Positions 36,192 through 44,788 of a DNA stretch of 50,486 nucleotides are shown one piece after another (the first letter of the stretch is position 1; every line of letters begins with the position of its first letter). The translations under genes were made by a program, and so were the position numbers. The notes below the pieces were generated by a model. The model was not told where the DNA came from. It was given only the letters and a program-made list of their open reading frames with translations, and ran no database searches. This DNA is from Prevotella sp. (GTDB taxonomy: Bacteria > Bacteroidota > Bacteroidia > Bacteroidales > Bacteroidaceae), in contig JAFPWS010000037.1 in assembly GCA_017412705.1 (NCBI GenBank), positions 1 through 50,486 of the forward strand, read 5' to 3'.

Positions 36192-36236
36192 AGGAAATGA
36201 CTGTCCTTCCAGTAAAAGGGCAGTCATTTCCTTTTT
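36192..36236 (+). terminator. Intrinsic terminator after tRNA-Thr
   Basis: AGGAAATGACTGTCC pairs with GGGCAGTCATTTCCT around an 11-nt loop, followed by TTTTTAT. It could also act for the converging phosphatase gene, which ends 17 bp to the right. Confidence 0.88.
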
Positions 36237-36252
36237 ATGTTTCAGTGTTTTT

Positions 36253-38133
36253 TTACTGGTGAGCAATGCAGACCATGGTCAGGTCGTCGTTGGGCTCAGC
36301 GCCTTGGCGGTGTGCCTCCACCGCTGTTGTCAGCATGCTGATGAGCTCCTGGGGCGTGGTGAAGGGTGTCTGCTGCAGGATGCTGAGCAGGTGGTCGTCG
36401 CCAAACTGCTCCTTCGTCTGGTTCTCGGCCTCATTCAGACCGTCGGTATAGATGAACAAGGGCAGTCCCTTCATGTTCTCCAGCACCTCGCCGGTAAACT
36501 CAAAGTCGGCCCATAGACCAATGGGTGTGTTGGGCGTCATCTCCATGAAGTGGGCCTCCTGGCTGCCACAGCCTATGACGGGCGGATTGTGTCCGCAGTT
36601 GCAGAAGTCCAGCCGTCCTGTGCTCAGGTCTAACTTCCCGATGAACATCGTCACAAACATGCTGCTCTCGTTGTTTTCTGCCAGCTCCTTGTTCAGGTTG
36701 GTGGCTATCTCGGCAGGCATCACCTTCAGCTTGGCAAGTGCCTGGAACAGTCGGATGGTCTGTGCCATGAACAGCGAGGCAGGAACACCCTTGCCGCTCA
36801 CGTCACCTACGCAGAAGTAGAGCAGGTTGCCGTCTATGAGCAGGATGTCGTACAGGTCGCCTCCCACCTCGCGGGCAGGGGTCATGGCACCGTACACGTC
36901 CAGGCGGTCACAGTGGGGGAACTGGCTGGGCAACATCGACATCTGTATGTCGCGGGCAATGCGCAGCTCTGACTCTATGCGCTCTTTGGCGGTAGTGGTC
37001 TCCTCCAGCTGATCGTAGGCTTCCTTCAGCTCTGCATGGGCTTTCTTCAGGCGTATGGCGGCACGATGGCGTATGATGGTAAACACGCCCAGACCGCAGA
37101 GCATCAGCAGACCGATGATGATGGCATACCAGAACTGCATGTGCTCTTTGTGGATGCGCAGCTCGTCCAGCTCTGTCATGGTTTCCATCTCGCTCAGCTG
37201 CTGTCTGAGCTGTCCCAGGCGGTCATTGCTGCGCTGGTCTATCATGGGACGCAGCAGGTCGTAGGCCTCGTCAGAGCGTCCTAAGTCACGCAGTATCTCC
37301 GTGCGCAGCAGTCCCCAGCCCCATAGCAGTCCCGTATTGTCTGCCAGCGGCTTCATACGGTCTGTGGTGGCCAGTGCCAGGGCGTAGTCTCCACGGGCCT
37401 TGTAGTATTCGGCAATGGCTCGCAGAGCCTCGTATTCGTTCTGTTCGTCGTGGTTGCCTATCTTGGCATGCAGGTGGTTGATGAGTGCCTCGGCACGGTT
37501 CAGATGCCCCCTACGCACCTCTAAGAGGGCTTCGGCATTGAGCAGGTTGTCACGGTAGGTCTTGTACACCAGCGATGCCGTATCGCCCCACTCGTAGTAG
37601 CGTAAAAGGGGCTTCATGACGCCCAGAATACGGGCCTCCTCGCTGTAGCGTCCTGTCAGCTCCAGGGCGTAGGCATAGTAGTATAGCAGTCCTATGGCAT
37701 CGCGGTTCAGCTTGTGGCGGCGCAGCAGCTTGAAGGCTTCCTCTATCTGTCTGACGCTCTCCTCGTGGTCGCCCAGGTATCCGTAGAGCCATCCTATCTG
37801 GGCCAGCACCACACCGCGTCCGTACTCATGGTTGTTGTCGCGGGCAAACTCATACAGCTTCCTGCTTTCACGCAGGCCTGTCATGGTCTGACCCTCGTCC
37901 AGCACCTTGGTCATGTTACACAGCACGGCTACAAAGTAGTAGTGCTCCCACTGCTGGTTGGCGGCAAAGAACTCCAGGGCCTTGTCTTTCTCTGCCAGCA
38001 GGTGCTTGCTGTCTTCCCGGAGCGACCAGTCCACCATCTGCTCGTAGATGGAGTCGCCCTCTGCCTTGACGTCGGCATGTGCAGTAAGTGTCAGCAGGCA
38101 GAGAAAGACGAGGAGTGTCACGATACGTCTCAT
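36253..38133 (-). CDS. SpoIIE-family PP2C serine phosphatase with periplasmic TPR sensor domain
   Basis: 626 residues. Signal peptide or anchor (about 5-20), then roughly 300 residues of TPR-like helices (QWEHYYFVAVLCNMTKVLDEG, RDAIGLLYYYAYALELTGRYSEEARILG). A membrane helix at about 328-350 and a coiled coil (LKKAHAELKEAYDQLEETTTAKERIESEL) lead to a C-terminal SpoIIE/RsbU phosphatase: RDIQMSMLP, TPAREVGGDLYDI, VGDVSGKGVPASLFMA, CNCGHNPPV, FIYTDGLNEAEN and NDDLTMVCI with metal-binding Asp residues. It probably dephosphorylates an anti-anti-sigma-type protein in response to a periplasmic signal. The start overlaps the upstream lipoprotein gene by 4 bp, suggesting a sensory pair. No partner STAS or anti-sigma gene is nearby. 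Confidence 0.9.
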   Translation of the reverse strand: MRRIVTLLVFLCLLTLTAHADVKAEGDSIYEQMVDWSLREDSKHLLAEKDKALEFFAANQQWEHYYFVAVLCNMTKVLDEGQTMTGLRESRKLYEFARDNNHEYGRGVVLAQIGWLYGYLGDHEESVRQIEEAFKLLRRHKLNRDAIGLLYYYAYALELTGRYSEEARILGVMKPLLRYYEWGDTASLVYKTYRDNLLNAEALLEVRRGHLNRAEALINHLHAKIGNHDEQNEYEALRAIAEYYKARGDYALALATTDRMKPLADNTGLLWGWGLLRTEILRDLGRSDEAYDLLRPMIDQRSNDRLGQLRQQLSEMETMTELDELRIHKEHMQFWYAIIIGLLMLCGLGVFTIIRHRAAIRLKKAHAELKEAYDQLEETTTAKERIESELRIARDIQMSMLPSQFPHCDRLDVYGAMTPAREVGGDLYDILLIDGNLLYFCVGDVSGKGVPASLFMAQTIRLFQALAKLKVMPAEIATNLNKELAENNESSMFVTMFIGKLDLSTGRLDFCNCGHNPPVIGCGSQEAHFMEMTPNTPIGLWADFEFTGEVLENMKGLPLFIYTDGLNEAENQTKEQFGDDHLLSILQQTPFTTPQELISMLTTAVEAHRQGAEPNDDLTMVCIAHQ

Positions 38134-38825
38134 TGCTTCTCTTCCTTCTTGAAATAAGCCTGTTCGTGGTCTTTGAACTGCAGCGTCAGCGAGTCACGGC
38201 GCAACAGCTGTATGACGGCAGTGTCTGGTGCCTGATGGCTGGTACTGTCAGACAGCAGTATCAGCTTTCCGTTGTAGAGGTGCCAGTGCGCGTAGCGTTT
38301 CTGCTCAGCGTATGTCACGGGACTCATCTTGTCAGTGCTTTGTGGCTTGCCGGCACCCAGACTGATGGCTATGCCGCCGTTTCTCAGCTGGAGGCTGTAC
38401 TCGCGGGGCACCATGATGCGTTGCAGGATGCTGTCGGGCAGCGGACGGTTCTGGTGTCGCAGGGTAGGGGTCACCAGGTAGCGCCACCGCCCCTGCAATG
38501 TACTGATATTGATGGCCATCAGCACCTCTTTCGTGCTGTCAGGGTTCACGATGACAGCCATCTTGTCGCCTACATGCGGACGTCCGTAGAGTCTGTGTTC
38601 CTCAAAGGCCCTGACGATGTCGAGGGTGTCCGGGTCACCGCCTTTGTAGGGCAGCAACACCAGTAGCGAGTCCGTACATCCGTCGCAGGCCAGCCCGTAG
38701 CGTGTCGAGTCGCCAGGCAGGTTCTCGTTGACATCGATGGCCTGCAACTCTTGTGGAGGCTCAGGTTTGCTGCCGCAGGCTGTCAGCAAAAGGCAAAAAA
38801 CGGTAAAGAGTAGTGTTCTATTCAT
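38130..38825 (-). CDS. Lipoprotein (possibly DUF4738) coupled to the phosphatase
   Basis: 231 residues from ATG 38825 (MNRTLLFTVFCLLLTACGSKPEPP). A longer start at 38849 lies within the -7 box and is rejected. Lipid Cys at 17. The mature part includes YGLACDGCTDSLLVLLPYKGGDPDTLDIV and RQNRPLP-like beta-strands; it resembles DUF4738-type Bacteroidales lipoproteins, an assignment made from memory. CxxC after the signal (CDGC) may form a disulfide. Its stop overlaps the phosphatase start by 4 bp. Function unknown; perhaps an input protein for the SpoIIE-type phosphatase. Confidence 0.75.
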   Translation of the reverse strand: MNRTLLFTVFCLLLTACGSKPEPPQELQAIDVNENLPGDSTRYGLACDGCTDSLLVLLPYKGGDPDTLDIVRAFEEHRLYGRPHVGDKMAVIVNPDSTKEVLMAINISTLQGRWRYLVTPTLRHQNRPLPDSILQRIMVPREYSLQLRNGGIAISLGAGKPQSTDKMSPVTYAEQKRYAHWHLYNGKLILLSDSTSHQAPDTAVIQLLRRDSLTLQFKDHEQAYFKKEEKQ

Positions 38826-38846
38826 AAAAAACGTTCCTTTTGGGTG

Positions 38847-38854
38847 CAAAAATA
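38847..38854 (-). promoter_or_regulatory. -7 box for the lipoprotein-phosphatase pair
   Basis: TATTTTTG read leftward, about 21 bp upstream of the ATG at 38825. No clear -33 box. Confidence 0.5.
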
Positions 38855-38896
38855 CAAAGAAATAGTGAAAAAATCCTATGCAGTCGCATTTTTTTT

Positions 38897-38936
38897 ACTT
38901 TTCACTTTTCACTTTTCACTTTATTTCGTATCTTTG
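38897..38936 (+). promoter_or_regulatory. Promoter of the carboxyltransferase gene preceded by a heptamer tandem repeat
   Basis: The -7 box TATCTTTG lies at 38929-38936. Directly upstream, ACTTTTC is repeated 3.7 times in tandem (38897-38922), covering the position where a -33 TTTG would be expected (about 38906-38909). Copy-number slippage would shift the upstream element relative to the -7 box, as seen in phase-variable promoters. Confidence 0.65.
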
Positions 38937-38976
38937 CAGAAATATTCAATAATTATAGAACCTTATTATCGCATTT

Positions 38977-40752
38977 ATGAAGAAGAAAATCAAGTTTAGC
39001 CTCGTCTACCGCGACATGTGGCAGTCGTCAGGAAAGTTTCAGCCCCGTAAGGACCAGTTGGAGCGTATCGCCCCCGTCATTATCGATATGGGCTGCTTCA
39101 GTCGTGTGGAAACCAATGGAGGCGCCTTTGAGCAGGTGAATCTCCTGGCCGGTGAGAACCCCAACGACGCTGTGCGTGCTTTCTGTAAGCCGTTCAACGA
39201 GGTTGGCATCCAGACACACATGCTGGACCGTGGTCTCAATGCCCTCCGTATGTATCCTGTTCCCGACGATGTACGCCAGCTGATGTATAAGGTCAAGAAG
39301 GCCCAGGGTGTCGACATTCCCCGCATCTTCTGCGGTCTGAACGATACGCGTAACATCATCCCCTCCATCAAGTGGGCCAAGGAGGCAGGCATGATACCAC
39401 AGGCCACTCTGTGCATCACCACCTCGCCAGTCCATACCGTCGAGTACTATAGCGCCATTGCCGACGAGGTGATAGCTGCCGGAGCCGAGGAAATCTGTCT
39501 GAAGGACATGGCAGGCATCGGCCAGCCCGCACTGCTGGGAGCCCTCACCAAGAGCATCAAGACCAAGCACCCCGACATCATTATCCAGTATCATGGACAC
39601 TCAGGTCCCGGCCTCTCCATGGCGTCTGTCCTGGAGGTATGTAACAATGGTGCCGACATCATCGATACCGCCATCGAGCCCCTCTCATGGGGTAAGGTAC
39701 ATCCCGACATCATCAGCGTCCAGTCCATGCTGAAGAACGAGGGCTTCGAGGTGGCCGACATCAATATGAATGCCTATATGCAGGCCCGCTCACTGACACA
39801 GGAGTTTGTCGACGAGTGGCTGGGCTACTTCATCAATCCTGCCAACAAGCACATGACGTCCCTGCTTCTGGGCTGCGGACTGCCTGGCGGCATGATGGGC
39901 TCTATGATGGCCGACCTGGGAGGCATCCACTCCAGCATCAACAAGCTGCGTGCCAAGAAGGGCGAACCCGAGCTTAACATCGACGACATGCTTGTGAAGC
40001 TCTTCAACGAGGTCGAACACGTATGGCCTAAGGTAGGCTATCCTCCCTTGGTGACCCCCTTCTCGCAGTATGTCAAGAACATCGCCCTCATGAATCTGCT
40101 CACCATCGAGCAGGGCAAGGGACGCTATGTCATGATGGACGATGCCATGTGGGGCATGATCCTCGGCAAGAGCGGTAAGATTCCCGGCACCATCGACCCC
40201 GAACTGGTAGAGATAGCCAAGAAGCAAGGTCGTGAGTTTACCGATGTAGACCCCCATACCTTATTAAATAATGCACTGCCCGACTTCCGCAAGGAGATGG
40301 ACGAGAATGGCTGGGACTATGGCAAGGACGACGAGGAACTCTTCGAGCTCGCCATGCACCCCGAGCAGTACCGTGTCTATAAGAGCGGCATGGCCAAGAA
40401 GAACTTCCTGGCCGACCTGCAGAAGCAGAAGGACGCTAAGCTGGGCGCTAAGATGAGTCTCGAGGAGCTGACAGCCTTCAAGCATGCCAAGGCAGACCCC
40501 CTGACAGCCCCCGTGGCCGGACAGGTGTACTACGAGTTCTCGGGCGAGGGTGCCTGTGAGCCTTGTCTGGAGCCTTTCATCGGTCAGCAGTACAAGGAGG
40601 GCGACACATTCTGCTACATCCAGGCTTCATGGGGCGAGATAGTACCTATCCCTGCTGCCCTCGGCGGCAAGCTGGTAGAGGTCGCTGCCAAGCAGGGCGC
40701 CAAGGTGCGCCGTGGCGACAACCTCGGTTGGATTGAGCGGGCTGAAAGATAA
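38977..40752 (+). CDS. OadA/pyruvate-carboxylase-B-like carboxyltransferase with degenerate biotinyl domain
   Basis: 591 residues. The N-terminal carboxyltransferase TIM barrel (about 1-310) has SLVYRDMWQSS (metal Asp of the RDxxQS motif), CLKDMAGI (carbamylated-Lys region) and YHGHSGPG (HxH). The PYC/OADA conserved domain follows, with MMGSMMADL and TPFSQYV. A biotinyl-like domain closes the protein (about 505-591), but the usual EAMKM/EAMKT is replaced by QASWGEI, so no lysine is available for biotin. The family decarboxylates oxaloacetate or transfers carboxyl groups using biotin. This copy probably needs a separate biotin carrier, or works without biotin. No beta or gamma subunit genes are adjacent; it is monocistronic, followed by a terminator. 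Confidence 0.88.
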   Translation: MKKKIKFSLVYRDMWQSSGKFQPRKDQLERIAPVIIDMGCFSRVETNGGAFEQVNLLAGENPNDAVRAFCKPFNEVGIQTHMLDRGLNALRMYPVPDDVRQLMYKVKKAQGVDIPRIFCGLNDTRNIIPSIKWAKEAGMIPQATLCITTSPVHTVEYYSAIADEVIAAGAEEICLKDMAGIGQPALLGALTKSIKTKHPDIIIQYHGHSGPGLSMASVLEVCNNGADIIDTAIEPLSWGKVHPDIISVQSMLKNEGFEVADINMNAYMQARSLTQEFVDEWLGYFINPANKHMTSLLLGCGLPGGMMGSMMADLGGIHSSINKLRAKKGEPELNIDDMLVKLFNEVEHVWPKVGYPPLVTPFSQYVKNIALMNLLTIEQGKGRYVMMDDAMWGMILGKSGKIPGTIDPELVEIAKKQGREFTDVDPHTLLNNALPDFRKEMDENGWDYGKDDEELFELAMHPEQYRVYKSGMAKKNFLADLQKQKDAKLGAKMSLEELTAFKHAKADPLTAPVAGQVYYEFSGEGACEPCLEPFIGQQYKEGDTFCYIQASWGEIVPIPAALGGKLVEVAAKQGAKVRRGDNLGWIERAER

Positions 40753-40776
40753 TACAAAATTTATATTCTCCGACAT

Positions 40777-40807
40777 AAGGGAGAAGGCACCGTGCCTGCT
40801 CCCTTTT
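40777..40807 (+). terminator. Intrinsic terminator after the carboxyltransferase gene
   Basis: AAGGGAG-AA-GGCAC pairs with GTGCC-TG-CTCCCTT, followed by TTTTGTG. The remaining 40808-40878 is AT-rich with nothing recognisable. Confidence 0.8.
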
Positions 40808-40878
40808 GTGTGTGGTAACGGTTTCCTGTAGGGATGTAATAATGATTCTACAATAAATAAAAATAAAAGGTATTTTAT

Positions 40879-40909
40879 TTTGCATTGTGGTCATTAATTC
40901 GTACCTTTG
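40879..40909 (+). promoter_or_regulatory. Promoter of the exopolysaccharide operon
   Basis: TTTG (40879-40882), 19-bp spacer, TACCTTTG (40902-40909). Full match to the Bacteroidota consensus. The transcript would carry a leader of about 155 nt before the UpxY-like gene. Confidence 0.85.
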
Positions 40910-40914
40910 CAGCG

Positions 40915-41073
40915 GAAAATAGCCCCTCCCCATAAGGGAGGTAAGGTAAAGTGTCTGCTTATGTCACTTGAGGTCAGTACATTACAGGCGCAGCCCTTCT
41001 ATGAAGTCTTACGCTGTCTCCACATTTCATTTTGTGGTGACCCCAAGAATTTGTCTCTGTTACCAAGCTGCTG
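40915..41073 (+). promoter_or_regulatory. Untranslated leader of the exopolysaccharide operon
   Basis: About 155 nt without a gene. A hairpin CCTCCC/GGGAGG (40925-40930, 40936-40941) lies at the 5' end and a CCACA/TGTGG hairpin (about 41019-41036) near the 3' end. UpxY proteins are known to act on long leaders of capsule operons to prevent premature termination, so this leader is the natural target of the first gene product. Specific recognition elements cannot be assigned. Confidence 0.55.
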
Positions 41074-41676
41074 ATGGATACTTTTAAGGAAAATGAACTC
41101 CACTGGTTCCCCCTGCGAATCCGCAATTCCAGCCTGTCACGACTGGAAACCATGAAGCAGCGCCTCGAACTGCAGCAGGACATTGACGAGACTTATGCCC
41201 CCATGGGATTTATCAGAGTCAGCATGAAGAAGATGGACTTTGCACCCATCCTCTTGAACTATGTCTTCGTACGCTCCACCTTTTCCAGGCTGCTCAGCGT
41301 CAAGAGCAACCTCGACCAGTTCGAGCCTCTGCGCTTTATCATACACCCCGTATACGACGACAAGTTCGAACGACACAACGAGGTGCTGTACATCTCCGAC
41401 AAGAAGATGGCCGACTTCATGCGTATCACCAAGGAGGAGAACGACAAGGTCATTTTCCTCAATAATCCTAACTATGCCTTCAAGCCCAGTCATGCGGTAC
41501 AGATTACTGAGGGTGAGTTTGCTGGTGTCGTTGGCCGCATCAAGCGCATACGTGGTGCCCGTTGTGTGGTACTCCCTATCGGTAACGAGCTCATGCCGGC
41601 CATCCTCGATGTGCCCAACAAGCACCTGCGCTACCTCACAGAGGAAGAGGTAATAGGGCTGAAGGCTGAGGGTTAA
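41074..41676 (+). CDS. UpxY-family transcription antiterminator (NusG-like)
   Basis: 200 residues. NGN-type N-terminal domain (HWFPLRIRNSSLSRLETMKQRL, ILLNYVFVRSTFSRLL, LRFIIHPVYDDKF) and a C-terminal KOW-like region (VQITEGEFAGVVGRIKRIRGARCVVLPIG). UpxY proteins of Bacteroides bind RNA polymerase and promote readthrough of their own polysaccharide operon. First gene of the operon with a long leader, as is typical. The Wzc-like gene follows after 33 bp. The gene is a little longer than housekeeping NusG domains but within the UpxY range. Confidence 0.88.
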   Translation: MDTFKENELHWFPLRIRNSSLSRLETMKQRLELQQDIDETYAPMGFIRVSMKKMDFAPILLNYVFVRSTFSRLLSVKSNLDQFEPLRFIIHPVYDDKFERHNEVLYISDKKMADFMRITKEENDKVIFLNNPNYAFKPSHAVQITEGEFAGVVGRIKRIRGARCVVLPIGNELMPAILDVPNKHLRYLTEEEVIGLKAEG

Positions 41677-41709
41677 GAATAAGAAAAAATAAAATTTAAA
41701 TAATAATAT

Positions 41710-44271
41710 ATGTCAGAAGAAAAGAAATTTACGCTCGAAGAAGTCGAGAGTATGCTGAATGAAGAGTCTGGGTCTGGTGGCCTTGGCGGCTTGAACTTCC
41801 AGACCATCTTTGCAGCCTTGGTGCTCTATTGGCACTGGTTTTTGCTGTCGCTCATCATCTTTGTGTGCGGCGCACTCATCTATCTGCGCTATACTGAGCC
41901 GGTGTACAGCGTCTCAGCGCGTATGCTCATCAAGGACGAAAACTCCAAGCGGAGGAATGCCAACCAGATGCTCTCCAACATGGAGGACTTCGGCTTCCTC
42001 ACCAATTCTACCGGTATCGACAATGAGATGGAGATTCTCCAGTCGAGCCTGCTTATGCGCGATGTGGTCAAAGACTTGAAGGTCTATACCGAGTACCGCA
42101 GTGTCGGCAGGGTCATCAACTCCATCCTGTATGGCTCACAACCTCTGAATGTCGACCTCGACCCCGTCCATCTCGACTCCCTCGACATCAACCTTTTGAC
42201 GGGCGTCCGCAGCATCAAGATGAAGCTCTTCCGCCAAGGCGGCAATTATGTGGTCCAGGGCAGCTTGTGGCTGAACAAACAGGAGCAGAAGCCCTTTACC
42301 CGCCGTTTCAAGTCGCTGCCCGCCAGCTTCACCACCGATTACGGCACGCTGACCTTCACCCGGAACGTCGGTCACGACCTGGAGGCTGGCCAGGAGTGCT
42401 TGGTGACCATCATGCCTCCCATGCAGGTGGCCACGAACTACCTGAATGTGCTGTCCATAGAGCCTACGTCAAAGATGACGTCTATCGCCAAGCTGACGTT
42501 GAAAGACAAGAACATCAACCGAGGCATGGATTTCCTTCGACAGATAGCTATTTGCTACAATCGTCAGGCCAATGCCGACAAGAACGAGATAGCCCTGCGC
42601 ACCGAGGAGTTCATCAACGAACGTATCTCCAAGATCAATGCTGAGCTTGGCTCTACCGAGGGTAGCATCGAGGAATTCAAGCGCCGCAATGCCGTGACCG
42701 ATGTGGGTATCGATGCCACTACCTCCGTGCAGATGTCGGCTAAGTACTCCGCCCAACTCTCCGAGGCTGACGCCCAGCTTCAAATCTTGGACGACCTCCG
42801 AGGATATGTCAATAATCCGAAGAACAAATACCAGGTCATCCCCTCCAATGTCGGCATGACCGACGGTGCTTCTTCAGCCCTCATCAACAGCTACAACCAG
42901 GCCATACAGGAACGTAACCGCCTGTTGCAGGCAGCCAGCGAGGAGGCCCCGCAGGTCAAGACGCTGACAGCCACCATCGAGAATATGCAGAGCAGTATCC
43001 AGACCGCCCTGCTGCAAGCCCGTCGTGCTGCCGACATCAACCGCCAGGGCATTCTCTCACAGTATGGCATGTTCCAGGGCAAGGTGTCTGCAGCACCTGT
43101 CGCCGAGCGTGTGCTGACACAGATAGGGCGTCAGCAGGACGTCAAGTCAGGCCTTTACCTCATGCTCCTGCAGAAGCGTGAGGAGAACACCATCTCCCTG
43201 GCAGCCACTGCCGACAAGGGAAAGCTTATCGACAAGCCACTCTTCGAAGGCAAGGTCAGCCCCAAGAACCTCATCATCCTCTTGGCTTCCGTCGTCCTGG
43301 CCTTCCTGGTGCCTGGCTTCTTCCTGTGGCTCATCAACCTCTTCCGCTACAAGATTGAAGGTCATGAAGACCTGGCACGTCTCACCGACCTGCCGATTAT
43401 TGCCGACGTAGCAGTGGCTTCTGAGAATGTCAAGCAGAAGGCTGGCATCGTGGTGCAGGCCAACAAGAACAACCAGATTGACGAGATATTCCGTTCCATG
43501 CGCACCAACATCCAGTTCATGCTGCAAGGCGACCAGAAGGTCATCCTCTTCACCTCCAGTACCTCCGGCGAGGGAAAGACCTTCAATGCGGCCAACCTCG
43601 CCGTGTCGTTCGCCCTGCTGGGCAAGAAGGTCGTCCTCTGTGGTCTCGACATCCGCAAGCCGGCATTAGGCCGACTCTTCAACATTGCCGACCGCTTCGA
43701 CGGTATCACCACACTGCTCACCCTCGACAAGGTGACGCAGGAGGCCTTGACGGGACAAATCCGGAAATCCGGTGTCAACGATAACCTCGACCTGCTGCTG
43801 GCAGGTCCTGTGCCCCCGAACCCAACAGAGCTTCTGGCCCGTGACAACTTCAAACAGGTCATCGACATGCTGCGTGAGCGATACGACTATGTCATCTTCG
43901 ACACCGCACCGGTAGGTCTGGTCACTGATACCCTGCAGATTGGTCAGCAGGCCGACCTCACGGTCTATGTCTGCCGTGCCGACTACACGCCGAAGTCTGC
44001 CTTCGGACTGCTCAACACCTTGGCCGAGGAGAAGAAGATGCCCAACCCCTGTGTGGTGCTCAACGGTATCGACATGTCTCGCCGTAAGTATGGCTACTAC
44101 TATGGCTATGGCCGCTACGGCAAGTACGGCCGCTATGGCTACGGCCGTTATGGCTATGGCCGCTATGGCTATGGCAAGTATGGCTATGGCAATTACGGCA
44201 ACTACGGCAACTACGGCCAGTATGCCGAGTCGCACTATGGCAACAAAGACGATGACTCCATCAAGAAGTAA
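41710..44271 (+). CDS. wzc: Wzc-type polysaccharide co-polymerase with bacterial tyrosine kinase domain
   Basis: 853 residues. Wzz-like domain with membrane helices at about 38-58 and 520-542 flanking a large periplasmic coiled-coil region (ERISKINAELGSTEGSIEEFKRRN). The cytoplasmic BY-kinase domain has Walker A TSSTSGEGKTF (about 615-625, Lys623), Walker A' VLCGLDIRKPAL and Walker B YDYVIFDTAPVGL. The C-terminal tail (about 792-840) has 20 tyrosines in Gly-Tyr repeats encoded by near-identical TATGGC units; E. coli Wzc has a much smaller cluster. It controls chain length and export of exopolysaccharide or capsule, cycling by autophosphorylation of the tail. A matching phosphatase is not seen in the window. 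Confidence 0.94.
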   Translation: MSEEKKFTLEEVESMLNEESGSGGLGGLNFQTIFAALVLYWHWFLLSLIIFVCGALIYLRYTEPVYSVSARMLIKDENSKRRNANQMLSNMEDFGFLTNSTGIDNEMEILQSSLLMRDVVKDLKVYTEYRSVGRVINSILYGSQPLNVDLDPVHLDSLDINLLTGVRSIKMKLFRQGGNYVVQGSLWLNKQEQKPFTRRFKSLPASFTTDYGTLTFTRNVGHDLEAGQECLVTIMPPMQVATNYLNVLSIEPTSKMTSIAKLTLKDKNINRGMDFLRQIAICYNRQANADKNEIALRTEEFINERISKINAELGSTEGSIEEFKRRNAVTDVGIDATTSVQMSAKYSAQLSEADAQLQILDDLRGYVNNPKNKYQVIPSNVGMTDGASSALINSYNQAIQERNRLLQAASEEAPQVKTLTATIENMQSSIQTALLQARRAADINRQGILSQYGMFQGKVSAAPVAERVLTQIGRQQDVKSGLYLMLLQKREENTISLAATADKGKLIDKPLFEGKVSPKNLIILLASVVLAFLVPGFFLWLINLFRYKIEGHEDLARLTDLPIIADVAVASENVKQKAGIVVQANKNNQIDEIFRSMRTNIQFMLQGDQKVILFTSSTSGEGKTFNAANLAVSFALLGKKVVLCGLDIRKPALGRLFNIADRFDGITTLLTLDKVTQEALTGQIRKSGVNDNLDLLLAGPVPPNPTELLARDNFKQVIDMLRERYDYVIFDTAPVGLVTDTLQIGQQADLTVYVCRADYTPKSAFGLLNTLAEEKKMPNPCVVLNGIDMSRRKYGYYYGYGRYGKYGRYGYGRYGYGRYGYGKYGYGNYGNYGNYGQYAESHYGNKDDDSIKK
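44085..44215 (+). repeat. TATGGC-type coding tandem repeat (Tyr-Gly tail of wzc)
   Basis: Units of TAT/TAC GGC with interposed CGC, AAG or AAT codons recur about 18 times. The repeat is in register with codons (period 6-9), so copy-number changes keep the frame and alter the number of phosphorylatable tyrosines. Confidence 0.8.
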
Positions 44272-44321
44272 CAGTTAGCTTTAGTCTTAACACTAAACTC
44301 TCAACATTAAACACTCAACAC

Positions 44322-44762
44322 ATGATTATCGCAATCGATTTTGACGGCACTATCGTCGAGAACAGATACCCGGAGATTGGTCAGGAGCGCCCCTTCGCCA
44401 TTGAGACCTTGAAGATGCTCCAGCAGGACCGGCACCGTCTGGTGCTTTGGACCTGTCGCGAAGGACAGCTCCTCGACGACGCCATCAACTGGTGTCGCGA
44501 ACGTGGCGTGGAGTTCTATGCCGCCAACCGCGACTATCCCGAGGAGAACACTGACAACAATCCCCACTTCACACGCAAGCTGAAGGCCGACCTCTTCATC
44601 GACGACCGCAATGTCGGCGGACTGCCCGACTGGGGTACCATCTACCGCATGGTGTCGCGAGGCAAGAAATGGCGTCATCTCATCGACGAAGCCTATGAGG
44701 GCCTGGTCGACTATGGCAGTCCCTCCACTAATGAACGCCATCCGTGGTATCGTTTCTGGTAA
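44322..44762 (+). CDS. Small HAD-superfamily phosphatase-like protein
   Basis: 146 residues. HAD motif I IIAIDFDGTIVENRYP (catalytic Asp pair DxD), motif II LWTCREG, and a motif IV-like ADLFIDDRNVGG. No cap domain is present, so macromolecular or sugar-phosphate substrates are possible. It lies between wzc and a His-rich membrane peptide gene in the polysaccharide operon. Bacteroidales operons often carry this small HAD protein. The exact substrate is unknown; BY-kinase dephosphorylation is usually done by PHP or LMW phosphatases, not this family. Confidence 0.85.
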   Translation: MIIAIDFDGTIVENRYPEIGQERPFAIETLKMLQQDRHRLVLWTCREGQLLDDAINWCRERGVEFYAANRDYPEENTDNNPHFTRKLKADLFIDDRNVGGLPDWGTIYRMVSRGKKWRHLIDEAYEGLVDYGSPSTNERHPWYRFW

Positions 44763-44788
44763 AACAAGCGAAACTTGTATAAAGAGAT

